A stretch of DNA of 64,000 nucleotides from Geodermatophilus dictyosporus. Lineage in GTDB: Bacteria > Actinomycetota > Actinomycetes > Mycobacteriales > Geodermatophilaceae. The notes under the pieces are model-generated. The model worked only from the letters and a program-made list of their open reading frames with translations, did not search any database and was not told the origin of the DNA. Positions 35,659 to 43,878 of this stretch are shown here, one piece after another (within the stretch, counting starts at the first letter, position 1; each line of letters begins with the position of its first letter). The translations under genes were made by a program, and so were the position numbers. The DNA lies in contig NZ_FOWQ01000007.1 of assembly GCF_900115505.1 (NCBI RefSeq), positions 124,001 to 188,000 of the forward strand, read 5' to 3'.

Positions 35659-37761
35659 GTGCACCAGACCCACCATGCCGGTCTACCGGCTCCGCCGGAC
35701 CTGCTGTCCGGCGTCCCCGACGCCGTCTGCCGCCTGGACCACGAGTGGCGCTTCACGTGGGTCAACGCCGCCCTCGCCCGGCTCCTGCAGCGCCCGCCCG
35801 AGCGGTTGGTCGGCCGTCCCGTGCGCGAGTGCTTCCCCGACGTCCTCGGCTCGGAGTTGCAGCGGCACGTGCACGCCGTCCTCGCCGACGGCGAGCCGCG
35901 CGCCTTCGAGTACCTCTACGGACCGGCCGACCGCTGGTTCGAGGTGCGGGCGACGGCCGACGCCCACGGCGGCGTGGTCGTCTTCCTGCGCGACGTCGAC
36001 TCCCGGCACCGGGCGCAGGCCGCGCAGGCCCGGGCGCTGCAGCGGACGGCGGCGGTGCTCGACGCGCTGCCCTCCCCGACGGTGCTGCTCGACGAGGTGG
36101 GCCGGATCCGCACGGCCAACCGCGTCTGGACGAACAACGCCGACCGGGTACGGGCCAGCGGCTGGGAACCGGCGGGCGTCGGCGACGACTACCTGGCCCG
36201 GATCGCCCAGGGACTGCAGCCGGCGGACGTCGAGCGGATCGCCTCGGGGCTGCAGCAGCTGCGCGCCCAGCCCGACGACGGCCTCCCCCGCACCTTCGCC
36301 CACGACTACTCCCACCACCTCGGGGGCGAGCCGACCTGGTGGCGGCTGCAGGCCGCCCGCGTGGACGACACCGGCTACGTCGTCATCACCCACACCGACC
36401 TCACCGAGCGCGCCCGCGGCGAGGAGCTGCTGGCCTGGCAGGCCAACCACGACGACCTCACCGGCCTGCCCAACCGCACCCGGCTGCTGCAGCTGATCGG
36501 CGAGGCGCTGGAGGACCAGCGCAGCCGGACGGCGCTGCTGTTCCTCGACCTCGACGGCTTCAAGACCGTCAACGACTCCCTGGGCCACGCCGTCGGCGAC
36601 GAGCTGCTGCGGCAGGTCGGCGCCCGGCTCACCACGCAGGTCCGCCCCGGGGACGCCGTCGGCCGGCTCGGCAGCGACCAGTTCGTCGTCCTGGCCCGGT
36701 CCTGCGACACCCCCGAGGCCGCCTCGCTGGCCTTCCGGCTGCAGCGCTCCTTCGGCCGCCCGTTCGTCGCCGGCGGCCTGTCCGTGCCGGTGTCGGCGAG
36801 CATCGGCGTCGCCGTCGCCCAGCCGGGCCACCGGCACGCCCACCAGCTGCTCAGCGACGCCGACGCCGCCGGGTACGAGGCCAAGGCGTCCGGCCGCGAC
36901 CGCGTGCACCTGTTCTCCCCCGGCCTGCGCGACGCCGCCCGCTGGCGGATGGACGTCGCCACCCGGCTGCGCGACGGGGCCCTGGACCAGTTCGTCGTCC
37001 ACTACCAGCCGGTGGTGCGCCTGGACACCGGCGCGCTCGAGGGCGTGGAGGCGCTGCTGCGCTGGCAGCACCCCGAGCGCGGGCTGCTGGCCCCTGACGC
37101 CTTCCTGTCCGTGGCCGAGGAGACCGGCCACCTCATCCCGATCACCCGCTGGCTGCTGCAGGAGACCACCCGGCAGGCCGCCGAGTGGGCGCAGCAGGGC
37201 CTGTCGCTGCGGATGGCGGTCAACATCAGCGCCCGCCACTTCTCCGCCGAGACGCTGGTCCGCGACGTGCGGACGGCGCTGCGCGAGTCGGGGCTGGCGC
37301 CCGAGCAGCTGATGCTGGAGCTGACCGAGACGACGGTGGCCGAGGACCCGACCCGCGCCGAGGACCAGCTGGCCATCCTGCGCGGTTTCGGCGTGCGGGT
37401 GGCCATCGACGACTTCGGCACCGGCTGGTCGTCGCTGGCCCAGCTCATGGCGCTGCCGATCGGGACCCTGAAGATCGACCGGTCGCTGATCAGCGCGGCC
37501 GAACGGCTGGCCGCCGGGGGCACCGGCGCGGTGCTCGGCGCGATCGTCGGTCTGGCGCACAGCCTGGGCATCCGGTCGGTCGCCGAGGGCGTGGAGACCG
37601 CCGAGCACCTGCGGATGGTCCGCGAGGCCGGCTGCGACCTCGCCCAGGGCTACCTGCTCGCCCGTCCGATGGCCTCGGGCGAGGTGGCCCGCTGGGCCGA
37701 CCGGGTGCGGGCCGGCGGCGGTGACTCCTGCGCACTCGCCCTGGCCGGGCAGCTCCGCTGA
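35659..37761 (+). CDS. PAS-PAS-GGDEF-EAL protein, likely c-di-GMP phosphodiesterase
   Basis: A soluble 700-residue signalling protein. PAS at about 12-120 (PDAVCRLDHEWRFTWVNAAL) and a second at about 130-250. The GGDEF domain (265-425) has the opening HDDLTGLPNRTRL but the active-site motif is GSDQF (about 338-342), lacking the catalytic Glu. The EAL domain (435-690) keeps its residues: VEALLRW, VNISARHF, ELTETTV, IDDFGTGWSSL, LKIDRSL, AEGVET and AQGYLLARPM. It should therefore hydrolyse c-di-GMP, with the GGDEF as sensor. GTG 35659 follows GGGGGAGAGAG. The longer upstream frame is low-complexity. Confidence 0.92.
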   Translation: MHQTHHAGLPAPPDLLSGVPDAVCRLDHEWRFTWVNAALARLLQRPPERLVGRPVRECFPDVLGSELQRHVHAVLADGEPRAFEYLYGPADRWFEVRATADAHGGVVVFLRDVDSRHRAQAAQARALQRTAAVLDALPSPTVLLDEVGRIRTANRVWTNNADRVRASGWEPAGVGDDYLARIAQGLQPADVERIASGLQQLRAQPDDGLPRTFAHDYSHHLGGEPTWWRLQAARVDDTGYVVITHTDLTERARGEELLAWQANHDDLTGLPNRTRLLQLIGEALEDQRSRTALLFLDLDGFKTVNDSLGHAVGDELLRQVGARLTTQVRPGDAVGRLGSDQFVVLARSCDTPEAASLAFRLQRSFGRPFVAGGLSVPVSASIGVAVAQPGHRHAHQLLSDADAAGYEAKASGRDRVHLFSPGLRDAARWRMDVATRLRDGALDQFVVHYQPVVRLDTGALEGVEALLRWQHPERGLLAPDAFLSVAEETGHLIPITRWLLQETTRQAAEWAQQGLSLRMAVNISARHFSAETLVRDVRTALRESGLAPEQLMLELTETTVAEDPTRAEDQLAILRGFGVRVAIDDFGTGWSSLAQLMALPIGTLKIDRSLISAAERLAAGGTGAVLGAIVGLAHSLGIRSVAEGVETAEHLRMVREAGCDLAQGYLLARPMASGEVARWADRVRAGGGDSCALALAGQLR

Positions 37762-37900
37762 GGTGGTCGGGCGGGTCCGCCGGCGCGCCGTCCGCCGGGC
37801 GTCGTCGCCGGGCGGGCCGCCGGCCGACCCGCCGGCCGACCCGGTCGGCGGCGGCCGCGCCCCGGTCACGGACGGGGAGCCGACCGGGCAGACTGCCCCC

Positions 37901-38590
37901 GTGACCGAGACCACCGGGACGGCCGTCCTCACCGGCCCCGACGCCGACCACGGCCGCGGCCGGCCGGCGCTGGACCTGCTCATCTGGGACGCGCCCAACA
38001 TCGACATGACCCTGTCGACGGTCATCGGCGCGCGGCCCACCGCCGCCTCCCGGCCGCGCTTCGACGCGATCGCCGCCTGGTTCGTCGACGCCGCCGGTGA
38101 CCCGGGCGCGCCCGACGCCCCCGAGGTCGAGGCCTGCGTCTTCGCCAACATCCCGCCCGTCGTGGGCAGCATGCGCGGCTGGGTCGAGGCGCTGCGCGGC
38201 TTCGGTTACGCCGTCTTCGCGCGGCCCAAGCAGCAGCCCGACGACGACATCGACCAGGACATGCTCGACCACATCGACGTCCGGTCGCACAGCCACCGGC
38301 TGCGGCGGCTGGTCGTGTTCTCCGGTGACGGGCGCAACTTCGCCGAGCCGCTGGAGGACCTCGCGCGCGCCGGCACGCAGGTCGTCGTCGTCGCGTTCAG
38401 CGAGGTCGCCGGCTACGCCATCGGCTCGGAGCTCATCGAGTTCATCGACATCGAGGACGTGCCCGGCGCCTTCGCCGCCCCGCTGGACCGCGTCCGGCTC
38501 GACGCGCTGCCGCCCGACGGCGCGTGGCTGCGGCCCACCCGGAGCCTGCGCGACTTCGTCTCCACCTGGAGCGCCCGCCGCAACGGCTGA
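37901..38590 (+). CDS. NYN-domain protein (LabA/PIN-like nuclease fold)
   Basis: A 229-residue protein. The NYN core spans about 25-175: LLIWDAPNIDMTLS supplies the first acidic site, DDDIDQDMLDHIDV the second and VVFSGDGRNFAEPLEDL the third. NYN proteins are PIN-like and often act on RNA. The C-terminal 40 residues end in LRDFVSTWS. GTG 37901 is preceded by CAGACT and 6 bases, which suggests a leaderless transcript. A longer frame to 37721 overlaps the previous gene and is low-complexity. RNA target unknown. Confidence 0.85.
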   Translation: MTETTGTAVLTGPDADHGRGRPALDLLIWDAPNIDMTLSTVIGARPTAASRPRFDAIAAWFVDAAGDPGAPDAPEVEACVFANIPPVVGSMRGWVEALRGFGYAVFARPKQQPDDDIDQDMLDHIDVRSHSHRLRRLVVFSGDGRNFAEPLEDLARAGTQVVVVAFSEVAGYAIGSELIEFIDIEDVPGAFAAPLDRVRLDALPPDGAWLRPTRSLRDFVSTWSARRNG

Positions 38591-38619
38591 CCCCGGCACC
38601 ACCCGGACGGGGAGGCGTC

Positions 38620-38664
38620 GTGGCGCGGCCGGGCGGGGACGAGCTCGCCGTCCTGCTGCCCGGC
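38620..38664 (+). pseudogene. Fragment of a GGDEF domain
   Basis: The 15 codons read VARPGGDELAVLLPG, differing at only two places from the consensus VARLGGDEFAVLLPG around the diguanylate cyclase active site. A GGGGAGG sequence precedes the GTG by a few bases. The flanking frame is Arg/Pro-rich, and no other part of a cyclase (for example the DxLTGLxNR motif) is found nearby. It sits between the NYN gene and a small zinc-type protein. Best read as a relic. Confidence 0.4.
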
Positions 38665-38774
38665 GGCCCCGAGGAGCGCCGTCGGCACCGCCGCCCCGGC
38701 CTGACGCGCCCGGACGGGGTGTCCCGGCCGCCCGGCCGGGGAAGGGCCACCGCACGGCGACGGGAGGAGCGGCC

Positions 38775-39011
38775 ATGGCGGTGTGCGAGGTCTGCGGCAA
38801 CGACTACGCGATGAGCTTCGAGGTGGTGGCGCAGGGCGCCACGCACACCTTCGACAGCTTCGAGTGCGCGATCCACCGGATGGCGCCGATCTGCGAGCAC
38901 TGCGGTGTGAAGGTGGTCGGCCACGGCATGACCGTCGAGGGCCAGTTCTACTGCTGCGCGCACTGCGCCCGCGCCGAGCACGACGGCGCGGCGGTGGCCG
39001 ACTCCGCCTGA
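38775..39011 (+). CDS. Small Cys-rich metal-binding protein (prokaryotic metallothionein-like)
   Basis: A 78-residue protein with CEVCGNDY, FECAIHRMAPICEHCGVK and FYCCAHCARAEH. The CxxC, CxxC and CCxxC groups plus His residues form zinc-ribbon-like sites. Proteins with this FDSFECAIHRMAPICEHC core are conserved in Actinobacteria and often labelled prokaryotic metallothionein, although metal storage has not been shown for most. ATG 38775 follows GGGAGGAGCGGCC. It ends 7 bases from the convergent ATPase stop. Confidence 0.85.
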   Translation: MAVCEVCGNDYAMSFEVVAQGATHTFDSFECAIHRMAPICEHCGVKVVGHGMTVEGQFYCCAHCARAEHDGAAVADSA

Positions 39012-39017
39012 GGGCGG

Positions 39018-39515
39018 TCAGTCCGCCGGCAGCTCCGGGGCCCGGGGCTCGGGCACGTGCGTGGAGAAGCCCTCGATCGGCTGCAGCCCCGAGGGCAGCC
39101 GCGACCACACGTGCTTGCGGCCCGGGCGCCGCTCCCAGCCGTAGTCGACCGACAGCTGCGCCACCAGGTGCAGGCCCATCCCGCCGAGGGACGGGTCGCG
39201 GTCGACGGCGGGCACCGGGGGCTTGTCGGGCGCCTCGTCGCTGAGGTCGAGCAGCCACCCGGCGGGGCTGGCCACCACCAGGGCCCGGACGTCGCCGCCC
39301 CCGTGCCGCAGCGCGTTGGAGGCGAGCTCCTCGAACACCAGCAGCAGGCCGTCGCGGGCGTCGTCGGTGGACGACGAGCTCACCGAGGGGTGCGCGATCC
39401 GGGCGCGCAGGTCGGCCCGCACGCGCGACACCACGTGCATGGCCTCCAGCTGCCAGTGCCAGACGTCGCCGGCCACGGAGGGCACGGGTGAGCACGGCCA
39501 CGTCTCCTGGCCCAT
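39018..39515 (-). CDS. Anti-sigma-type ATP-binding protein (HATPase_c_2)
   Basis: A 165-residue GHKL kinase domain of the RsbW/SpoIIAB type. The N-box reads EELASNALRHGGG, the G1 box LLDLSDEAP and the G2 region DPSLGGMGLHLVAQLS. Such proteins phosphorylate STAS antagonists or hold sigma factors. No sigma or STAS gene is adjacent. ATG 39515 follows GAGGGGTGGCG. It is divergent from GAF-ANTAR by 138 bases and closely similar to the protein at 48.3-48.8 kb (shared PAVDRDPS and GLHL motifs). Confidence 0.87.
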   Translation of the reverse strand: MGQETWPCSPVPSVAGDVWHWQLEAMHVVSRVRADLRARIAHPSVSSSSTDDARDGLLLVFEELASNALRHGGGDVRALVVASPAGWLLDLSDEAPDKPPVPAVDRDPSLGGMGLHLVAQLSVDYGWERRPGRKHVWSRLPSGLQPIEGFSTHVPEPRAPELPAD

Positions 39516-39653
39516 CGCCACCCCTCGCGTCCGTTCCGCGACACCCACGCCGACCGGACCATCCTGACCGAACCCCTTCGTTGCCGCAGCGGCGGCCCCC
39601 CGGGCGGCGGGCGGCGTCCCCCTGTCGCGCGCTCCGTTGGGCACACTGGAGCC

Positions 39654-40346
39654 GTGGAAGCCCTGTGGCGAGCACTGAGCCGGCTGCAGCTCGCCGACCG
39701 TGAGCTCGAGGACGTCCTCGGCGAGGTCACCCGGCTGGCCGACGAGCACGTCCCCGGCGCCGAGTCGACGTCGATCACCCTCGTCCGCGGCGACACGGCG
39801 GTCACCGCCGCGTACCACGGCGACATGTCGCTGGCCGCCGACGAGCTGCAGTACGACCGGGGCTACGGGCCCTGCCTGGACGCCAGCCGCGCCGGGATCG
39901 TCCTGCGGGTCGACGACATGACCAGCGAGCAGCGGTGGCCCGACTACACGGCGCGGGTGGTCGAGGTCGGCGTCCGCAGCTCGCTGTCCACGCCGCTGCC
40001 CTACCAGGGCAGCTCGATCGGCGCCCTCAACATCTACTCGACCCGGCCGGCGGCCTTCGCCTCCGACGCCTCGGGCGAGGCGGCCCACGAGGTGGCCGAG
40101 GCGGTGGCCATCGCGGTCGCCAACGCCGACGCGCACGCCCAGCTGACCGACCACGCCCGCAACATGCAGCGGGCCATGGAGTCGCGGGCGGTCATCGAGC
40201 AGGCCAAGGGCGTGCTCATGGCGCAGCGGCGCGTGGACGCCGACGCCGCCTTCGACCTGCTGCGCGAGGCCTCCCAGCGCTACAACCGCAAGCTGCGCGA
40301 CATCGCCACCGGGGTCGTGGCCTCGACGTACGAGCAGCCGCGCTGA
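39654..40346 (+). CDS. GAF and ANTAR domain protein (RNA-binding antiterminator)
   Basis: A 230-residue protein. The GAF domain (about 20-155) opens with AESTSITLVRG and includes YDRGYGPCLDA and SSLSTPLPYQG. The C-terminal ANTAR domain (about 165-225) shows RAVIEQAKGVLMAQRRVDADAAFDLLREAS, three helices that bind tandem RNA hairpins and prevent termination. This pairing is very frequent in Geodermatophilaceae-like Actinobacteria. GTG 39654 gives VEALWRALS. CACACT and 6 bases before it may be a leaderless promoter. Confidence 0.92.
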   Translation: MEALWRALSRLQLADRELEDVLGEVTRLADEHVPGAESTSITLVRGDTAVTAAYHGDMSLAADELQYDRGYGPCLDASRAGIVLRVDDMTSEQRWPDYTARVVEVGVRSSLSTPLPYQGSSIGALNIYSTRPAAFASDASGEAAHEVAEAVAIAVANADAHAQLTDHARNMQRAMESRAVIEQAKGVLMAQRRVDADAAFDLLREASQRYNRKLRDIATGVVASTYEQPR

Positions 40347-40352
40347 GCCGGC

Positions 40353-41312
40353 TCAGCCCACCCGGGCGGCGAGGGCGGCCAGCCGGCTGACGAGGAACTC
40401 GACGGCGGCCGGGCTGTCGACGGTCTCGGCGACGTCGACCGCGGTGGGGGAGTCCGACACCGAGCGCCGGTCCACCAGCGTCTGCCCGCGCCCGGCGCCG
40501 CGGGTGGTGTCGACGACGACGTCGCGGCGCACCGTGCCGAGCGTCCCCGGCGCGATCGCCTCGGTGAGCGCCAGCGCGTCGTGCACCACGACGCCGGTCG
40601 TGCCGTAGGAGCTGCGCGCGTGGTCGAGGTACTGCTGCAGGATCGCCGCGGCACCCGCCCCGACGGGTCCCGCGGCGGCGAAGCGGGCGATGCCGTCCTC
40701 GTCGAGGACCGTGGGCAGGGTGACGTCGAGGCCGACGAGGACCGTGGGCACCGTCGAGCCCAGCACCCGCGCGGCGGCCTCCGGGTCGGCCCACACGTTG
40801 AACTCCGCGGCCGCGGTCACGTTGCCGCCGCGGCCGGCCGAGCCGCCCATGAGCACCAGCCGGTCGATCCGCTCGGCCGCCTGCGGGTAGGTGGCCAGCA
40901 GCAGTGCGACGTTGGTCCACGGCCCGATCGCGGCCACCGTCACCGGCTCCTCGGCGGCCACCAGCAGCTCGGCCAGCGCGACCACCGCCGGGCGCGGGTC
41001 GATGGCGGCCGGCGACGGCGGCAGCTCCACCCCGCCGAGGCCCGCCGAGCCGTGCACGTGCCCGGCGCGCTCGGGCTGCGGGTACACCAGCGACTCGGCG
41101 GCGCCGGCGGCCACCGGGACGTCGGAGCGGCCGGCCAGGTGCAGCACCCGCAGCGCGTTGTCCGTCGTCTGCGGCAGCTCCACGTTGCCGTGCACGGTGG
41201 TGACCAGCCGCAGGTCCACCTCGGGGCTGGCCAGCGCCAGCAGGATCGCCAGCGCGTCGTCGATGCCGGGGTCGGTGTCGATCACCAGGGGACGCGCGGG
41301 GGGAGCAGCCAC
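40353..41312 (-). CDS. Nucleoside hydrolase (IunH family)
   Basis: Calcium-dependent N-ribohydrolase of purine/pyrimidine nucleoside salvage, 319 residues. The calcium-binding motif is IDTDPGIDDALAI at about 10-22; NVWADPEAA and VVVHDALALTEA supply the remaining Asp and conserved residues. Substrate range cannot be fixed. GTG 41312 is the only in-frame start giving a natural N-terminus. It is divergent from the ATP-grasp gene by only 39 bases. Its stop lies 6 bases from that of the GAF-ANTAR gene. Confidence 0.93.
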   Translation of the reverse strand: MAAPPARPLVIDTDPGIDDALAILLALASPEVDLRLVTTVHGNVELPQTTDNALRVLHLAGRSDVPVAAGAAESLVYPQPERAGHVHGSAGLGGVELPPSPAAIDPRPAVVALAELLVAAEEPVTVAAIGPWTNVALLLATYPQAAERIDRLVLMGGSAGRGGNVTAAAEFNVWADPEAAARVLGSTVPTVLVGLDVTLPTVLDEDGIARFAAAGPVGAGAAAILQQYLDHARSSYGTTGVVVHDALALTEAIAPGTLGTVRRDVVVDTTRGAGRGQTLVDRRSVSDSPTAVDVAETVDSPAAVEFLVSRLAALAARVG

Positions 41313-41351
41313 CCCGCCATCCCAGCAGACGGCGTCGGGCAGGATCGACGC

Positions 41352-42266
41352 GTGCCCGACGTGCTCCTCGCCAGCTGTGCCCCTGCCGCCGGGAAGGACG
41401 AGGACGAGCCGCTGCTGGTGGCCGCGCTGGCCGCCGAGGGCCTCACCGCCGAGGCCGCCGACTGGGCCGACGACGGCGTCGACTGGGGGGCCGCGCGGCT
41501 GGTCGTCGTCCGCTCGACGTGGGACTACGCGTCGCGCCGGGAGGAGTTCCTGGCCTGGGCGCGCCGCGTGGAGGCGGTCACCGCGCTGCACAACCCCGCC
41601 GGCGTGCTGGCCTGGAACACCGACAAGCGCTACCTCCGGGAGCTGGCCGCCGACGGGGTGCCCGTCGTCCCCACGACGTGGGCGGAGCACCCCGGCGAGG
41701 TGCCCGCCGCGCTGGAGCGCTGGCCCGGCGACGTGGTGGTCAAGCCGGTGGTCTCCGCCGGCGCCCGCGACACCGCCCGCTTCGGCCCGCCCGAGCGGGC
41801 GGAGGCCACCGCGCTGGCGGAGCGGGTGCTGGCGGGCGGGCGGGCGGTGATGGTGCAGCCCTACCTCGACCGGCTCGACGCCGAGGGCGAGACCGGCCTG
41901 GTGTACGTCGACGGCGAGTTCGGTCACGCCTTCGGCAAGGGCGCGCTCCTGGCCGGGGCGGCCCTGGGACCCGGGCTCTACGCGGAGGAGGAGATCACCC
42001 GCCGCACCGCGACACCCGGGCAGCGGGCGCTCGGCGACCGGGTGCTCGGCTGGGTGGCCGCGCGCACCGGCGCGGCCCCGCTCTACGCCCGGGTCGACCT
42101 CGTGCCCGGGGCCGACGGCGCCCCGCAGGTCATCGAGGTGGAGCTCACCGAGCCCAGCCTGTTCCTCACCACCGACGAGCGCGCGGCCGCGCGGCTGGCC
42201 GCCGCGGTCAGCGCCCGGCTCCGTGCCCCCCGCGCGCCTCGGCCCGCCGCCGGGGCAGCGCGGTGA
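41352..42266 (+). CDS. ATP-grasp domain protein (RimK/glutathione-synthetase-like)
   Basis: A 304-residue ATP-grasp ligase. Visible parts: N-terminal VVRSTWDYASRREEFL, NTDKRYLRELAADGVPVVPT with the ATP-binding Lys region, DVVVKPVVSAGARDTARF (second Lys), and YARVDLVPGADGAPQVIEVELTEPSLFL, which holds the magnesium-binding Glu/Asn-like residues. Related to the STM4014/prolyl-type family of amide ligases; substrate unknown. The C-terminal Ala/Pro-rich tail overlaps the opposite-strand permease gene by 59 bases. Confidence 0.86.
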   Translation: MPDVLLASCAPAAGKDEDEPLLVAALAAEGLTAEAADWADDGVDWGAARLVVVRSTWDYASRREEFLAWARRVEAVTALHNPAGVLAWNTDKRYLRELAADGVPVVPTTWAEHPGEVPAALERWPGDVVVKPVVSAGARDTARFGPPERAEATALAERVLAGGRAVMVQPYLDRLDAEGETGLVYVDGEFGHAFGKGALLAGAALGPGLYAEEEITRRTATPGQRALGDRVLGWVAARTGAAPLYARVDLVPGADGAPQVIEVELTEPSLFLTTDERAAARLAAAVSARLRAPRAPRPAAGAAR

Positions 42267-43563
42267 CCAGGTACAGCACCACGCCCACCGCCAGCAGCAC
42301 CCCGGCGAGCGCCCAGGTGCGGGCCTCCTGCTGCCACAGCAGCAGCAGGCAGGACGCGGTGCCCAGCACCGGGACGGCGGCCGGCACGCGGAAGTGGTCG
42401 GCCTCGACCCGGTCGCGGCGCAGCACCAGGACCGCGGTGTTGGTGCTGAGGAAGACGAACAGCAGCAGCAGCACCACCGTGCCGGCCAGCGTGGCCAGGT
42501 CGCCGACCAGGGTCAGCACCATCGCCACCAGCGTGGTCACCGCGATGGCCACCCACGGCGTGCGCCGCCGCGGCAGCACCCGGCCGAGGACGGCGGGCAG
42601 CAGGTGCTGCTCGGCCAGCCCGTACGCCATCCGGCTGGCCATGATCATGGTGAGCAGCGCGCCGTTGGCCACCGCGACGAGCGCGACCAGGCCGAACAAC
42701 CGGTCGGGGATGCCGGCGTCGGCGGCCCGCACCACCTCCAGCAGCGGGCCGGTGGACCCGGCCAGCTCCTCGGGCGGCAGGACGACGGCCGCGGCCAGCC
42801 CCACCAGCACGTACACCGCGCCCGCGGTGAGCAGCGCGCCGAACAGCGCCCGCGGGTAGACCCGCCGCACGTCGCGGACCTCCTCGGCGAGGTTGGCCGA
42901 GGTCTCGAACCCGACGAAGGAGTAGTAGGCCAGCAGCGCCGCCGAGAGCACCGCCGTCGCCGCCGACACCCCTGGCGGGAACTCCAGCGCCCGGCCCGCG
43001 TCGCCGTCGCCGCGACCCAGCACCACGGCCCCGAGGACGACGACGAGCACCAGCCCCGAGGTCTCCACCAGCGTCATGACCAGGTTGGCGCGCAGCGACT
43101 CCCGGATGCCGCGGGCGTTGAGCAGCGCCACGGCCAGCAGGAACACCAGCGCGGCCGGGGCGGCCGGCACGTCGAGGAACACCCCGAGGTAGTCGCCGGC
43201 GAAGGCCAGCGCGAGACCCGCCGCGCTGGTCACCCCGGCGGCGAGCATGCAGAAGCCCACCAGGAAGGCGACCACCGGCGAGCGGAACGCCCGCTCCGCG
43301 AACACCGCCGAGCCGCCCGCCCGCGGGTACTTGGTGACCAGCTCCGCGTAGCTGCCCGCCGTCAGCAGGGCCAGCACCAGCGCCCCCAGCAGCGGCACCC
43401 AGATGGCACCGCCGACCTCCCCGGCCACCTCGCCGACGAGCGCGTAGACCCCCGCACCCAGGACGTCCCCGAGGATGAACAGGTACAGCAGCGGGCCGGT
43501 GACGGCGCGGCGCAGCTTCGTGTCGGACTCGGCCGGGGCGGTGTCCGCGGGCTGGGAGATCAC
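42208..43563 (-). CDS. APC-family amino-acid permease
   Basis: Twelve or more helices in 451 residues. The APC start LLYLFILGDVLGAGVYALVGE carries the Gly-rich helix 1 that binds the amino group; YYSFVGFETSANLAEEVRD is helix 6 with its conserved F-G-F-E. The C-terminus has extra helices (TASCLLLLWQ, TWALAGVLLAVGVVLYLV). Closest in pattern to cationic or broad APC transporters of Actinobacteria. GTG 43563 precedes ISQPADTAPAE. A 315-base divergent gap separates it from the proline-rich gene. Confidence 0.9.
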   Translation of the reverse strand: MISQPADTAPAESDTKLRRAVTGPLLYLFILGDVLGAGVYALVGEVAGEVGGAIWVPLLGALVLALLTAGSYAELVTKYPRAGGSAVFAERAFRSPVVAFLVGFCMLAAGVTSAAGLALAFAGDYLGVFLDVPAAPAALVFLLAVALLNARGIRESLRANLVMTLVETSGLVLVVVLGAVVLGRGDGDAGRALEFPPGVSAATAVLSAALLAYYSFVGFETSANLAEEVRDVRRVYPRALFGALLTAGAVYVLVGLAAAVVLPPEELAGSTGPLLEVVRAADAGIPDRLFGLVALVAVANGALLTMIMASRMAYGLAEQHLLPAVLGRVLPRRRTPWVAIAVTTLVAMVLTLVGDLATLAGTVVLLLLFVFLSTNTAVLVLRRDRVEADHFRVPAAVPVLGTASCLLLLWQQEARTWALAGVLLAVGVVLYLVTALPRRRAEARGGHGAGR

Positions 43564-43694
43564 CCACCGAGTCTCGACGGGGCCGGAAATCCCCGCCAAC
43601 CGGGATCCCGGCGGCGCGACACGCGGGCGCGCCGGGCCGTGTCCCGGGGTGACCGCAGGCTCTCCCGGCGGCTCCCGAGCGTGCGGGCCACCGG

Positions 43695-43763
43695 CTTGTC
43701 GACAAGTGCTCGGTGGCAGCGCCGGGTCGCCGAACCGCAGGTCAGAGGCTCGCAACGGTTGCG
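43695..43763. promoter_or_regulatory. Palindromes in the divergent gap before the WGAGPG gene
   Basis: CTTGTCGACAAG (43695-43706) is a perfect 12-base palindrome. CGCAAC-G-GTTGCG (43751-43763) is a perfect inverted repeat with 6-base arms. They lie between the permease start and the proline-rich gene. The remaining bases of the 43564-43878 gap show no gene. They may be regulator sites; the protein is unknown. Confidence 0.45.
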
Positions 43764-43878
43764 TCACGGGGGCGGCGCGAGGTGTCGCGAACGGCCGTGT
43801 CGGGGCGCCGTCGTCCCTACCTTTCTCCTCGTCCGCGGCACCTTCCCCGGCCGCGGACACAGACCCCAGGAGGACGGC

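Noticed and set aside
35683..38172. Minus-strand open frame of about 830 codons
   Set aside because: It is antisense to the PAS-GGDEF-EAL and NYN genes, whose motifs are intact on the plus strand.
38620..39011. Toxin-antitoxin pair made of the short frame and the Cys-rich gene
   Set aside because: The short frame matches a GGDEF fragment and the Cys-rich protein is a conserved stand-alone family.
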